This document shows positions 22,503 through 34,763 of a stretch of DNA of 64,000 nt, one piece after another. The stretch is from Hymenopellis radicata (taxonomy: Eukaryota > Basidiomycota > Agaricomycetes > Agaricales > Physalacriaceae). The DNA lies in the NCBI GenBank assembly GCA_015501595.1, contig JADNRX010000041.1, positions 1-64,000 of the forward strand. The letters are read 5' to 3'. The position numbers were made by a program, and so were the translations under genes. Under the pieces are notes generated by a model. The model made no database searches and was not told where the DNA came from. It saw nothing but the letters and a program-made list of their open reading frames with translations. How positions within the stretch are numbered: the stretch's first letter is position 1; each line of letters opens with the position of its first letter.

Positions 22503-24067
22503 TCAAGCGCTATCCTTATCACCTGCAACAGCCTCCTGGACCTGAACATCCTTGCCGATGCGACGACGACGACCAGCAGCAGACTCGATACCGAAGAATT
22601 TCATCCGTCCCTAAAACATCACCATCAGCGAACGGAGGGACAGTATCTAAGAAAGCCAACCCACCTCTTTAAACTTGAAGTACACAAGCACAGCGATGAC
22701 TGCGAGCCAATAAAATACGTACGCGAGGATTGTTCCAACTGTTATACGAAAATGGATCAGCTTTCACCTAGAGAGGCGAAGAAAGGACAACTGACTAGAA
22801 CCATTGTTGCTCCATCCGAAAAGAGCATTGAATACGCTCCATCCCTGGCTGTCAAGATTGTTCTCGGGGTCGCAGCAATCCAAATGCCATACGTTTCCCT
22901 GCACCCTGTAACTTCCTGGTCCGCTGCCTCCCGCGTCGTCAACATCGGCACCGAGCAGTTTATTGAACGAATTGCGCTCAAATGCGCCCACAGCGCGGGA
23001 GAAGAGCCCGGCACCGATGAGGAGGAGAAGGTTTGTCATGGCGATGAGGAAAACGGTTAGGGTAGTACGCGAAGCAAACGTGTAGATGAGGAAGCCGACT
23101 ATGAGTCCACAGATAATGCCGACAATGGCGGCGAGCGGGATCGAGGTAGCGGGTTGGCCGAGAGATACACCGCCGACGAAGATGACAGCTTCCATTCCTT
23201 ACGAAAGAGTTAACGAGATGGATGGGTAGCATGGGGTCAGACTTACCTTCACGAAGTACGGTAATGAGCGGTAGGATAAAGAAGGCCCATTTGCCAGTTT
23301 TGGTCTTTCCATCCGCACCTACGAAGGAGGATCAGTCAGTAGAAGAGGTCGTGAGGAAGAGAGCTACGGCGTCCGCTGAAAGCACGTTCCAGTTTAACGC
23401 GCCATTTGGCCTTGGCTGTAGGATATGTCAGTAGATGGAGACGCGAGATGTCGAGGCAAACCAACCTCTGTCCATCTTGAGCATCGTCACGCCCATGACG
23501 AAGATCATAAGACATGCGATGAGTTCGAAGATTCCTACAACGATTTAGTATTGCAGCAAATGAAAAGACAATTTCCCTACCCTCCCAAAGCTCCTCAGAC
23601 TTGGCCCACAAATCCGACGCTTGGGTAAACCACACCGCAATAAACCTGGACGACAGTCAGAACACGGCATGTGTAGAAGGAATGTGACATACGCGGCGCC
23701 GATGGCAAGAGCAATGAGCAGACCGAGTGCCGAACCGAGAAATATCTGGAACGAGCATTCGTGAGTAGTGTATTCGCAGAAACGCATTTAATCTCACCTG
23801 AATACGCAGCTTGCGAACAAGCAGGCGGCGGTGCGCGGCATCATCCACGTCTTCGACGGCGGAGGTAATGACAGGACTTCCGCCTGGGGCGGCCTCCTTC
23901 GAGTCGGTGTCGCTGTCAGATGCCGTTCGCCCTACGCGGGACGCCGCGCCGTCGTCGTGGATGATCTGCTCCGCGAGCCCGAGGAGCACCGAGACGATGA
24001 TAGCTGCCTCAAGCGTTTCGCGGAACACGATGAAGAAAATGGGCACAGAGAATATGTTCTTCGCCAT
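22503..24067 (-). CDS. FTR1: High-affinity iron permease Ftr1
   Basis: Nine exons give 384 residues: 24067-23798, 23745-23693, 23645-23581, 23534-23466, 23415-23368, 23318-23247, 23197-22802, 22738-22665 and 22610-22503. The first helix carries the RExxE iron motif as [20 protein letters not shown], and the second motif is [19 protein letters not shown]. About seven membrane helices are visible, including [20 protein letters not shown] and [20 protein letters not shown]. The C-terminus is cytosolic and basic (GRRRRIG). Ftr1 imports iron oxidised by Fet3 in the same plasma-membrane complex. The gene is divergent from FET3 across 694 bp, the usual fungal arrangement for co-regulation. Confidence 0.95.
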
Positions 24068-24761
24068 TGGAATGGTGCGTCCTGGCTTGATTGGAGGGGA
24101 TATCCTTTATGTGATACGGTCGTGAGCAAAAATTGCAAATCCATCTGGGACAGTGGAGTTGTTCTAAAAACTATAACTGATGAGATTTTTGGTTGTGAAA
24201 ATAGAAGATTTCATTATTTTCTCACCCATATGTAGTGGTCCAAGGATGCTCCATTCGCAGCTAATTCCCTATTGTACGGCAAGTGCCTTTCGCGTAAAAG
24301 GTGGCCATTTGGGCAAGAGAGATGAATCTCCAGGTATAGTTAAGAAGAGAGAGTTCTTTTGGAAACTGCTAACAGCACCACATTCAAACTCAGCTTATCT
24401 GATACCGATAACCCGGTTCCGACCCTAATAATAGACGTTTGCTTCCGCCTTCTCCTGGACCTTCGTGTCGCGTTCCGTTTGCCTGCCTCTCCACGCTATT
24501 CAGTACTCCACATGTCCCTCGACCTTACTTCTTTTTTCCGCCTGACCCTTTGGTCCTTGAGGCATTTTAATCATCTTCGTTGCTTGAGAACATTTTGCTG
24601 CAAGGAGCAGCCACCACACATCCCACCTAGGTCGACTTTTCTTCGTTTTCGCTTGGCAAAGATCTCAGTTGAGACAAAAATACGAGTCTCATGCGATGTA
24701 TTGCCGCTCAAATAGGTTAACCCCTTACTTCCTGTCTTCCCTACTCTCCGTCTCTGCGAGG
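24068..24761. promoter_or_regulatory. Shared divergent FTR1/FET3 promoter
   Basis: 694 bp between the two starts. It contains one exact iron-GATA site, ATCAGATAA on the minus strand (24395-24403, TTATCTGAT on the plus strand), with a second GATAA (plus strand) immediately after. A pyrimidine-rich stretch precedes the FET3 start. No gene is seen. Confidence 0.6.
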
Positions 24762-27041
24762 ATGGCATCGAGTCTGCTGGTGCTTGCGCTATTTTCTCCA
24801 GTCCTTGCCGGCGTGCATGAGGTTTGGTGGAATATCACCTACGTCGACGACGTCAATCCCGATGGCCTGTTCGACAGACGCGTTATCGGAGTGAACAATA
24901 CCTGGCCGTAAGCGCCCTTCCTCACCATCTGGCCGTCTATCGCTGACCGACTGTTCACGTAGTCCTCCGCCCATCGAGGTATCAACCAACGACTCCCTAC
25001 GTGTACATGCCACGAACAGCTTGGACGCGCTTACAACCCTTCACCACCACGGCATGTTCTTCAACTCCACGTCTTGGATGGACGGCGCAGACGGGGTCTC
25101 CGAATGGTCCGTTCTTTGAGCGAACTCTCACTCCGTCGCTGATCACTTCTACACAGCGGCATCCCCCCAGGAGTATCCTTCACGTATGAGGTCCCCATCG
25201 ACACTTCGGGGCAATGGGGCACCTACTGGGTGCACGCGCATGCCTCTGGCCAATACGTCGATGGTCTTCGCGCCCCACTGGTCATTCACCCACCTCAAGA
25301 GGCGCATCAGTACGACGCGGAGTTCACCGTTGCTTTAGGTGACTGGTACCATGATGAACACCCCGTCCTCCTGAAAAAGTTTGTCAACATTGCGAATCCC
25401 GGTGGCGCAGAGCCCGTTCCCGGTACGTATACCGTCTCGAACTCGACTTCCATTTTGATGCTCGCGTTTAGACTCTTCCTTAATCTATTTCTCCCAGAAC
25501 GGGGAGTATTTGGAACCGATATCTGGAAGATCATCCTCCGCGGTTGGATTCAATGAAAACGCCACGCTGCCTTTCGAGCCCGGAAAGACGTACCGTCTAC
25601 GTATCGTTAACACGTCCGCTTTTGCTATGTTCTTCTTTTGGATTGACGGGCATGATATGAGAATTGTAAGTGTCCATTTTCCTAACCCGAATTGGGTTGA
25701 CTGATGTGATATCCTTTCAGATTGAAGTCGATGGCGTAAGTTCCCTTGATATTTCTAAATTTATATTGACTGCTCGCCAGACCGACGTCGAGGAATCCCC
25801 TAGTGACCTTCTCAGCTTGGCCGTAGCACAGCGCTACTCCATCTTGGTAACTGCCCGCAATGACACGAATGCCAACTGGGCAATCCATGCCAACATGGAC
25901 ACAGACATGTTCGATACTGTGCCTGAAGCCTTGAATCCCAGTTCGTTGTATTGTATTTCCTTTTTCAGTTAGCTTATTCGTCCCAGACATCACGTCTTCC
26001 ATAACATACTCCTCCTCTGCACAGGTGACCGACCTCGGATTCATCGACGAGTACGCCACCGTCAACGACACCGACCTCGTCCCTGTCATCGTCATGTCAC
26101 CTCCTGTCGTCACCAAGACCATCGAGCTCGAAGTAAGCTTCGATACGATGGACGACGGGACGAACCACGCCATGTTCAATCAGATCACGTACAACTCGCC
26201 CCTCGTCCCCGCGGTCTTTAGCGAGTTGAGCTTGGGAAACAACGCCACCGTCGAAGCCGCGTATGGACCTAATAGCTTTGTCGTAGATCACATGGACGTT
26301 GTTGACATTGTCATCAAGAATGGGGACGCTGGGAAACATCCTTTGTACGTCAATCCCCTACATGCAAAGTTCTCTATTACTGATGGTGTATCATATAGCC
26401 ATCTTCACGGGCACAAACCGTGGCTCGTAGGCCGCGCCACGGACTACACCTCCGATGACCCAGCACTCAACCCGCCCATCGTCGAAGGACAGCGAAACCC
26501 CGTACGACGGGACACAGTGCACATCCCATCCATGGGCTCCGCGACGCTGCGTGTCGTCGCCGATAACCCTGGGGTGTGGTTCCTGCATTGCCACATTGAA
26601 TGGCATCTGGAGGTCGGGCTGGCGATACAGCTTGTTGAGGCGCCGCTTGTTGCCCAGGCGCTTGGCAAGCAACCGCCCCAGGAGATGTTTGATAACTGTC
26701 AGGCGCTCGGGCTGCCTACGGTCGGTAATGCGGCGGGACATGCGAGCGCAACGGATTTGGACGGGTTGACGGTGGGTCCGTTCCCCCAGAACCTTGGATG
26801 GCATCCAAGAGGTGTGGGCGCGTTGGTCGGGTATGTACATTTGCTTTCAGTTTTGGAGGTTTGGCTGATTATGGGTGATAGATGCATTCTTTCGGCGCTT
26901 TTGGGTATGTGTACTGTGGCATGGTACTCGATGGGTGGGTATTCGGAAGAGGAGATTGAACGTGAGGTGAGAGAACGGATTAGCGAAAAGGCGAAGAGAG
27001 GGAGATTCTTCGGGTTGATGAAAACGAGAGTTGGATCGTAA
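24762..27041 (+). CDS. FET3: Multicopper ferroxidase Fet3
   Basis: A secreted/membrane multicopper oxidase with a signal peptide (MASSLLVLALFSPVLAGVHE). Copper motifs occur in order: LHHHGMFFN, WVHAHASGQYVDG, FHLHGHKPW (joined across an intron) and FLHCHIEWHLEVGLAI. Exons 1 and 2 are 24762-24907 and 24963-25106; several more short introns follow. Near the C-terminus is a membrane helix (CILSALLGMCTVAWYSM) and a basic cytosolic tail ending RVGS, as in Fet3-type ferroxidases and unlike secreted laccases. It oxidises Fe(II) from the ferric reductase for uptake by Ftr1. It sits beside FTR1 with a shared iron-GATA site. Confidence 0.93.
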
Positions 27042-27824
27042 GCTTGTGTATATTAATGCAATGTAAAGGTCTAGGATCCACGATTCATTATCCTATCTTG
27101 TTATGAGAGCATAATGATATTAGTAGGCAACAGCTTTTGTTCTGGCGAGTATCAAATGCTCAGTCCATCCAAAAATCACAGGCATTCAAGCTATTGAGTA
27201 GACCCTGTCGGCGTACCCGTGGAGGTATACAGTGAGAGAGAGGTACCCTTGCTAGACAAGGGTTCTCCCCGTCTTTATTCGTCCACTTTTCGTTGCACCT
27301 AGTACATACTTGTAAATATTATACACAGCCACCCTCCCCTCCATACGCGACCTGCCTATGTACTTGATCTCATTTGGCATGTTACTGGCTACACTTCACA
27401 CAACCGCCCTTCGACATACCTTATCGCTGCCCCGCTTAATCACCCGACTACTTGCACACGCGACCCATCGTTTATCAACAACGTGCTTGATCTCTCTCTG
27501 ACATAGCCTATTGCTGCTCCGTTCGCAACCCGCCGTCAAATTGTCATGTACCGGTGTCGCTCCTGATGCTGTGACCGTCGCCGCAGTCTTCAATGCGGAC
27601 TGGTCTGTGGCGAAATCCGTTAGCGACAAAACTGAAGCTATGATCACCACATCTGCGTTCAAGGACAAACATGGTTTGTTCGCCGCAAAAGGAAAATTGA
27701 TAGTTAAGCACTCACTGTTCGAAGTACGTTTACCGCCACATTTCTGAAACTTGCATCTCATCGCTTTGGCTAGAAGCACGGCCCGGAAGACACATAGGTC
27801 GACAATAATAGTACTGACACAGCG
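27042..27824. other. Spacer end, no supported gene
   Basis: Downstream of FET3. Short ORFs occur on both strands without domains. A small hairpin (ACCCTTG..CAAGGGT, about 27245) may lie near the FET3 3' end. The right arm starts at 27825. Confidence 0.35.
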
Positions 27825-28236
27825 CTGTCGATCTTGCAGCGGGTAAGGTGGATAGGAAACATTGTTTGAATCCTACAGTGAGTTCACGTTTTCCGTTTCG
27901 TCTTCGTTTCCACCGTGATGTTTACTATCGCTAGTGCGACAATCCGTTTATGAAGAAAGGGAAGGCAGAACAGAGGTGCTCCGGTGCGGTTGGATGCCAG
28001 TGGCATGTTCGAATAAGTGTATGCAACATGTCTGGGCGGAAATGCGACATAGCGCGGTATGCAAAGGATCTTCTACTCTTCCGTGATGAAACATCGACAA
28101 ATTCATAGTACGAAAAAGGAATACGAACTTGCTAGCGTACTACGTATGACAAGAACAATACATGCTACTACGCGATTTGAACCAGATGCAAGACATTGTT
28201 AACGACCTTGTAAATAAAACAGGAGACATGAGGCTA

Positions 28237-29777
28237 TCACTCGAGGCGAAGACGTTTCGCCGATGGGGGTCCTTTTGCTCTTCCCGCCGAGCTTGCATTC
28301 TTGGAAACCACTCTGATGCCCGCCATGTCGCTGATTCCTTCATCCAGCTTCGAAAAGCACTTGACGGCCATATTATCGAGAACCTTCATATGGCTATCGA
28401 CGGCCTCGTTGAAGGGACACCCGGCATGACCTTGAGCGGATTCCTTCGCCTGAGCTAACTTGCTGCGCTCGAGGTTGATCTGCATGTATTCCTGCAGGAC
28501 TTCGTTGTTGTCTGTCTTGGAATCCTCCGCTTGAAGCGCTACAAGAAGCCAATGAGCATCGTCTTGGAACGAATAACAGGTTTACATACCGGCAATCTGC
28601 TTCTCCAAGGTGTCGATGCGCTTCAGGAGACTCTTCCTGTCGCCTAAGAGACAAAGTTATGAAGTCAGTCTCTGCGCAGTAGAGCCCGGATTTTGTAAAG
28701 GCCTACTTTTCAACTCCTTGACTTCGATCTTGAGACGCGTGTTGGAACTATCTAGGGCTGATGGCCGTTTCAGTCGGAGTACTTCACCAGGATTAGGCTG
28801 GGGTTGACAACGTACCTGTGGTTCTTTCTTTCTCTTTCTCGAGGTTCTTCTCTGTAGCTGCGAAGGAGAAGATCAATACCCGCGCAATCACTTGTCCGGT
28901 TGAAGCACCTTCTAAGGTTTTCTCCGCAATTTTAAGCCATGTCTGGTTGCGATTGGAAGACCGGGTTGAGACTAGATGCATCTTTAGTGGGATAAAAGCG
29001 CTGACAGAGGAGGCTATTCGACTGACCTGCAAAGTTCACATCATCTGGGATATCATCGTCCGAAGTCGCTGTTGACCTTGGCGTTGGGATGTGCCCCGAA
29101 GAAGCAGAGATGTACCGTAACGGAGACTCACATTGACTGGACTCATCAACAACATCTTTCACGATTCACGAAAGGTTAGTACGACTTTTGTGGGAGGAAG
29201 CAAGTAGTGACGTACCTATGTCGATTGGCACATGTCGAGCACTGGCCAGAGGCCGAGGGATTTCAACCACTAGCTCATTTCTTTTCTTGTTCTTTAGGGG
29301 CATCGGCCTCGCGGCGCGAGGGATGCGAACGACACTGGGGTCAGACGTCCTTCTCGATGGACCCGTGTCGTCAACCTCAACTTCCTCACCCGCACTGGAG
29401 TCAGAAAGGATGAGCTGTTCCTTGCGATAAATCTCGTTGACCAGTTGGTCGAAGTCGCCACGAGGAACGTCTCGCAGGATGACCGGTTCCGACTTTCCAA
29501 TGCGTTCATACAGCTCCTGGGTCCTCCTACTACAAATATTGTCCGATTGTCGACAGGATAGATTCTTGCAGTGTATACGACTCGCAAGAACACGGCATTC
29601 TTCGCCTGACTCTGTGCAGTTGCTGCAAGTCTGAATAGCGATACGATTGGAACACAGGCAGAAACAGGGAAACAGACTTGCCATTCGCGCCTGTGCACTG
29701 CGAGCAAGCCAGGCCTCCGCCCGATGTCTCTTCGGGTGCATTTCTCGCAAAATAAGCTCGCTTAGACTGCCGTCCAT
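28237..29777 (-). CDS. Cys-rich, coiled-coil protein F, right copy
   Basis: The mirror of 14745-16276 with the same exon organisation and the same stop (KRLRLE). Differences include loss of one codon at the start (MDGSLSEL instead of MDDGSLSEL) and a CSQC instead of CPQC cluster. The open frame upstream of the Cys region is longer here, so the true start may lie further upstream, near 29865. Function unknown, as for the left copy. Confidence 0.55.
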
Positions 29778-29865
29778 ACGTGAGTTTAGTATGCTGACTC
29801 CTGGTTTGTGGTGGGTGTGGAAAGGCAGGAAATATCGCGGCAGACGCCGAAGCTCTGCAGATCAC

Positions 29866-30280
29866 AGAAGTTTGATCAGACTGCGCACTGATTACTTAGG
29901 AAATCATGATTGACAGAGAACTTGACGCGTATATAGAGACTTTTCGTTGACCACGACGAACATCCTGATAAAGGGTCAAATTTGGTCGAGTTGCCAAACG
30001 CTATGGGCCGACCACGGCCTGCACTGCAGTGCGGCAGATGTGCCAGAGGCATCACTTGAGTGTTACGCCACACAAAAGTTCAAACAGGAACGGGTGTGGG
30101 TCGGTGAGTCTTCCAAGCACTTCCAAAGCGTCACCTAGGTCATTTCGGGTGTTGTAGGATGACTGATGTGTGATGCACCACCCTCGCCGCATCCCGGCGC
30201 CATCGCCCGCTCAAAGCCGGCTTGACGCGAATACACGGATGTGTCTCACCTATTCGGACGCACTTTACCCGGTATTGGGT
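29866..30280. other. Divergent promoter region between genes F and B, right
   Basis: No gene is supported. It mirrors 14246-14744 with scattered indels. Confidence 0.3.
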
Positions 30281-30320
30281 GACAAATTGATATCCTCGAC
30301 ATTTAAAAGACGGGCACCCA
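30281..30320 (+). promoter_or_regulatory. Conserved core promoter of NTF2-like gene B, right
   Basis: Reads ACAAATTGATATCCTCGACA then TTTAAAAGACGGGCACCCA, the same block as before the other three NTF2-like genes. Confidence 0.45.
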
Positions 30321-30347
30321 GTCAACTTGAAACGACCACTCTCCTCC

Positions 30348-30870
30348 ATGCCTGCAGCCATCACCTTATTCCACTCCTACTTGACCGCGGTATCCGCCCT
30401 TGACTTGGACACAACGCTGGCGTTGTTCACAGACGACTTCGAGTTGACTATGAAGCCGGCGTCGGCGGGGATTCCTGTTCAGGCGAAGTCCCAGCTTTTG
30501 GAGGGTCTGGAACGGACTCTTATTAACTGGTTCGCGCCCGGAGCGTTGAAGGTACGGACTCGCCTCGTAAATCACCTTTGCTTTCCTGACGTGATTTTGT
30601 TAGTTCACAGTCCACGAAGTCTATGAGACCAAAGCTGAGAACAGAATCATCGCTCACGTCGGTCTGGTTCGCTGTCTAGGTCTAGACGATACTGATGATG
30701 TTGTGCAGGTGAATTCGGACGGCACGTCGAAGCTAGGAACGCCGTGGCATAACGAATATATGTTCATTGTTGAGGTTGAAGGGGAGAAGATCAGGAGGAT
30801 CACCGAGTTCATGGATAGCGGGTCTCTGAAAGGCTTTATCGAAGCGGAGATGAAGGCGTCTGGGGCGTAA
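30348..30870 (+). CDS. SnoaL/NTF2-like domain protein B, right copy
   Basis: Exons 30348-30551 and 30604-30870, 156 residues, same intron position as the left copy. It differs by a handful of substitutions (for example LINWFAPG for LIKWFAPG). The fold elements are intact, so both arms appear to encode functional proteins. Role unknown. The transposon lies about 450 bp downstream. Confidence 0.8.
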
Positions 30871-30929
30871 AGCCTAGGTGAAGACGACACTGAACTGTGG
30901 CTCGAAGGAAACATCCAGGAGGGAAGTGG

Positions 30930-31324
30930 TCGAAAGAGCAAAGAGGCAAGACGTAGAAAGAACAAAACGAGAATGGCAATGAAGGAAGAAATGAGCTGTA
31001 TTGTTGAACAAGTCGTCCCTTACTATGCCATGCAGCGGAACTCCATGTTCATACAGGAACGCATCTGAAATGTCCGAAGTCGCCTCTGTGATGATAGGGG
31101 ATGTGCGCGCGCCGGGGTCAGTCTCTCCTCACGGTGACGCGCGACTGTGACCATGTCTCGCGACCCGACACCAGCTATCACTGGTCGCCTGACTCGGACG
31201 TTAGAGAAAGGGAGCTCTCTAAGATAAAGGCACACCCGGAGGCAGAGCGCGACCGAGAGTCAAAACATTCCGAGTGACGCTGTAGAATCATAGTCCAGAG
31301 TACCACACATGTTAAGTTGTTAAC
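30930..31324 (+). repeat. NTF2-B downstream module, right copy, first part
   Basis: Matches 12823-13600 (reverse) and 4901-5355. It is interrupted by the transposon at 31325 and resumes at 38791. The single TA at 31225-31226 is the empty site of the left-arm MITE. Confidence 0.6.
31317..31324. repeat. 8 bp target duplication TTGTTAAC, left side
   Basis: Identical to 38791-38798 and present once in the left arm (GTTAACAA, 12945-12952). Confidence 0.9.
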
Positions 31325-32384
31325 CAAGAGGTGGGCCCGATTCAGATCTTGGATACTGATGGAACCACGCGACCAAAATTTCAAATGACTTGCCGTGGTG
31401 CCGCCAGAGCTCGGATCAATCACGGCATCCATCAAACCTTCGTGACGAGCGCCGCGCGAGCGAGTCGTTGAAAGCAGGCGGTCCAACGTGTGTTCACCAC
31501 AACTCGACGACACGAGAATTAGATAGAATCTAGATTGATGCTTGTAGATGATGTAATAACTAAATCTCTAGCTAAAAACGTCGGTATCGTCTACACCATT
31601 CCTATCTGTTGCAAGTGCAGATGTCGATGTCTTCGAAGACTTCCAGTGACGTGCTCGAGCCGGTGTCAGAGCAAGATCATTTCTCTTTTCCCCTCTCGAG
31701 ATTGGAGCTCCCTCCTTCTCCGGATCCATGCCAATCCTGTCCTCCGGAATGCCCACGGCCACTTCTTCTTCGCGGCTAATAGCAATCTTCAACGTGAATG
31801 ACTGAAGCGTCGCTGAAGAGAGACTTCTTTCCCAAGATGGATGTCGGTCTGCTAGGTGGCGAGGCATATTGTACTTCCAGTGTGTCTGTCCACAGCCAGA
31901 CATTACACATACTATAGGAACATTCGTGCAAGGCTTTGATGCGGATACGCGAGATGCGCTCTTGATTTGAAATCGGTATGCATATGCACACTCGCAGGCC
32001 GTAAATCCGCCAACGATCTTAAGCTGACAGGTGCCTTTGATCGTTGACCGACCACAGAATCCACATGGATAGTCAAGAGAAACCTGTCCGAGCTATGACG
32101 AACCATGAGCTAGAGCTTCGCGCAACGAAAGGTATTCCTACAGTTGTGTCGATGTCAGAATAGGACTCTTTGATGCCGCGCTTTGAATGGAGAAGGTGGC
32201 GTGCCATATGGTCCTGTTGTTTCGACGCCGTAACAGCCTTTGCGCAAATCGGACATCTCCGTCGCACATCTTGTGAGATGGGAACTGTAATCGTAGTTGT
32301 AACATGTGCGAGATCCTCTGTTAAGAGTGTTAGTCAATAGGATTCAGCTAAAGAAGGAAACATACTGCTGCCTGATGCAGTATA

Positions 32385-32534
32385 CTGTAGTATTACGATC
32401 GTAGGTTCAGTCGGACCAGAATTTTTGACCAAAATTAATTCAAAAAAATTCAGAATAATCAAAAGAAAATTCCTGGCACTGCCCGTTTTTTTGGGCTGTG
32501 ACCTGTGACTGAACCTATGATCGTAATAGTACAG
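32385..32534. mobile_element. 150 bp MITE with TA target site
   Basis: Inverted ends: CTGTAGTATTACGATCGTAG at the left against CTGTACTATTACGATCATAG read from the right, flanked by TA on both sides (32383-32384, 32535-32536). Removing the element and one TA restores the reading frame of the transposon protein at this point, which supports the boundaries. The interior is AT-rich with no ORF. Confidence 0.7.
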
Positions 32535-32695
32535 TATGGGAATTTCCCTTTCCTGACGCCGTAAGGAAACATCGGAATCTCTTCTCGAAGAGTCTCATCT
32601 CGAGCTCGATTCTGAAGCTCGGCCTCAATGCTTGCTAGCTGCTGCTCTGTGAATCGCCACAGCGACGTCTCCGCGGATGCCAGGGCAATCTCTAG

Positions 32696-33111
32696 TAGAG
32701 CATGCCACGAGTCTAAACCCGGGTCTGGCGGGTCGAGTTTGCGCGAGTTTGCATATCTGAAGTCCGGACTTGCGACTTGTCTCAAACTCGCGAGTCGCGG
32801 GTCTAAAACTCGCGAGTTTGCGAGTTTTTGACGAGTTTTGAGCCATAATCCACTCATATCACCTCCAACTAAGGTCAAACTAGTGCAAACATGATCTCTA
32901 TAGCCTATTGCAGCTCTGTTAGATCATATTCATATGTATAACACAGTTTATATGCATAATATTATAGCTTAACTGACTACCGGAACCTGCGCAAGTACTT
33001 GCAGAATGCTCCAACTCCAAACCTGCGACTTGCGCGAACCCGGGTCGCGAGTCGCGAGTCGCAGGTTACCTGCGAGTTACCTGTGCTGGCCGAAACTCGT
33101 GGCATGCTCTA
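32696..33111. mobile_element. 416 bp non-autonomous hAT-like element
   Basis: Inverted ends TAGAGCATGCCACGAGT, flanked by the perfect 8 bp duplication ATCTCTAG (32688-32695 and 33112-33119). The interior is rich in CTCGCGAGT-type palindromes (TCGCGAGTCGCGAG). Removing it joins two coding segments of the host transposon gene in frame. It has no ORF of its own. Confidence 0.85.
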
Positions 33112-34763
33112 ATCTCTAGAGGAGCATCATCAACGTCAATCACGGCTTCCTCCAGCTCTTGTCCAGTGAAAGGGCGTACAAGGCCACCGTTGACAGTCAC
33201 CTTCATATTTCGAACGTGAGAGGTCGCGTTCTCAGCCTTCTTCTTCGTTGTTTCGAATTCAACGAAGTCGTCGGCTAACCAGAACCATGCGACTTCATCG
33301 TCCTCGAAGTGCGGTGAGAGTGCAAGGACTTGGCCAGAAATTTCGAAACGTGACTCGGGAAGGGTGATCTCGTCGAGCGGTGCAGTCACTACAGAGCCCA
33401 CAGATGTGTGAATGAATGTGCACTGGGCTAGGGCAAGGCAGACCTCGTTGTCGTTGACGCAGACGACAGTTGCAAAGATGTTCCCCACACAGAATATATT
33501 CTCCCGGGATTCAGGTATGTGTCGTAGATTGAGGACTGAGTGGTCCCAGCCGTCACCTGTACTGGAGTAATATCGAACCCGAAGTAGGCGGTCATGGCTT
33601 CTGTGTTGATTGAGATCAAAGTCGGGGCTCATTAATGTTCGCAAAGCCGTTGACTTGTGCGCTAGAGCACCGGCATCGTTGATTTTCAGCCACTGCGAGG
33701 GAGGATCCGGCTCTGGTACCACTACCGACGCTAACTCCGTCCGCAGAAGTGGTTCTGCGTTAAAGTTCCGTATCTTCATTGCGCGTGTCGCGTCAATATC
33801 AATGTCCTCTCCATCACCTCCATCGTCCACGCCTTCCACTGTGTCCAGTGCCGATCTGTCAACTTTGGATGAGATACCGGGATATTGCAACCCACCCATG
33901 GGTTTATGCAAATCGACGCCATCCTCGGACAAGGCAACGATCAGGTCAATGCGCAAGCCTGCTTTAGAAAGCATAGCCTGAGTCGCAGTGATGGCACTTG
34001 CGCTACATGCTTCCAAGTCGCATGAACTCGCCCTCAGCTCTCCTCGCCAGTGACGTGGTGAATAGTGATCCGCCGAGCGACTGCGATCGATATTGAGGCG
34101 TCGCGGACATCGTTCAAGTTCGGGATGTTGCTCGAAGATAGCATCAAGGCGAAGTGCAGAAGAGAACCGCCCAGTAAGTTCATAAACATCGCCGTTTGGA
34201 GAGTGCCCACCAATCATCCGCACCCGTCCAAAGAGGACCTCCAAGACGTCGTCACCCAGAAGGCATAAAAAGACCTTCATAGCTGGGTTGAGATTCTTCG
34301 CATGCGCGATTGTGAACAGCGCATTTTTGACCATACACTGTAAATCAAAGTACAACTGGCCAGGAAGGAAAGACCCTTCATGCTTTCGAAACAGTGCAAA
34401 AGCAAGATAGGTGAACTTGAGAAGGCGGGTGATCTGCTCCGATAGGGAGAGGTCCAGAAGGATAAAGGGTTCAACGAGCGCACCGCACATCTCGCCGAGG
34501 AGTCGTAATGCGCGATAGGTATGTCGCTCAGAGGGATTGTAATCATCCTCGTCAAGGTCGCGTAAATCCGCGACAAGACAAAGGAACTTTATGACGCGCG
34601 GAACGTCCTGGCCATCCTTCATATTGAACAACTTCTCGATACTGTCCTGCGCCCAGTTTTGGCCCTTGAGACGTTCAAACCAGATGGACAAGAGCGTCTT
34701 GTTAATCAAAACGCCGTTGATAAGGATTCCATCTTTCGCTGTGCTGAGCAGTTTCAGTATACC

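Noticed and set aside
24762..27041. Fet3 gene as a laccase
   Set aside because: The C-terminal membrane helix, the basic cytosolic tail and the divergent FTR1 partner point to a ferroxidase.
33610..33981. 123-codon plus-strand ORF inside the transposon
   Set aside because: It lies antisense to the long transposon coding frame and has no features of its own; it is a shadow.
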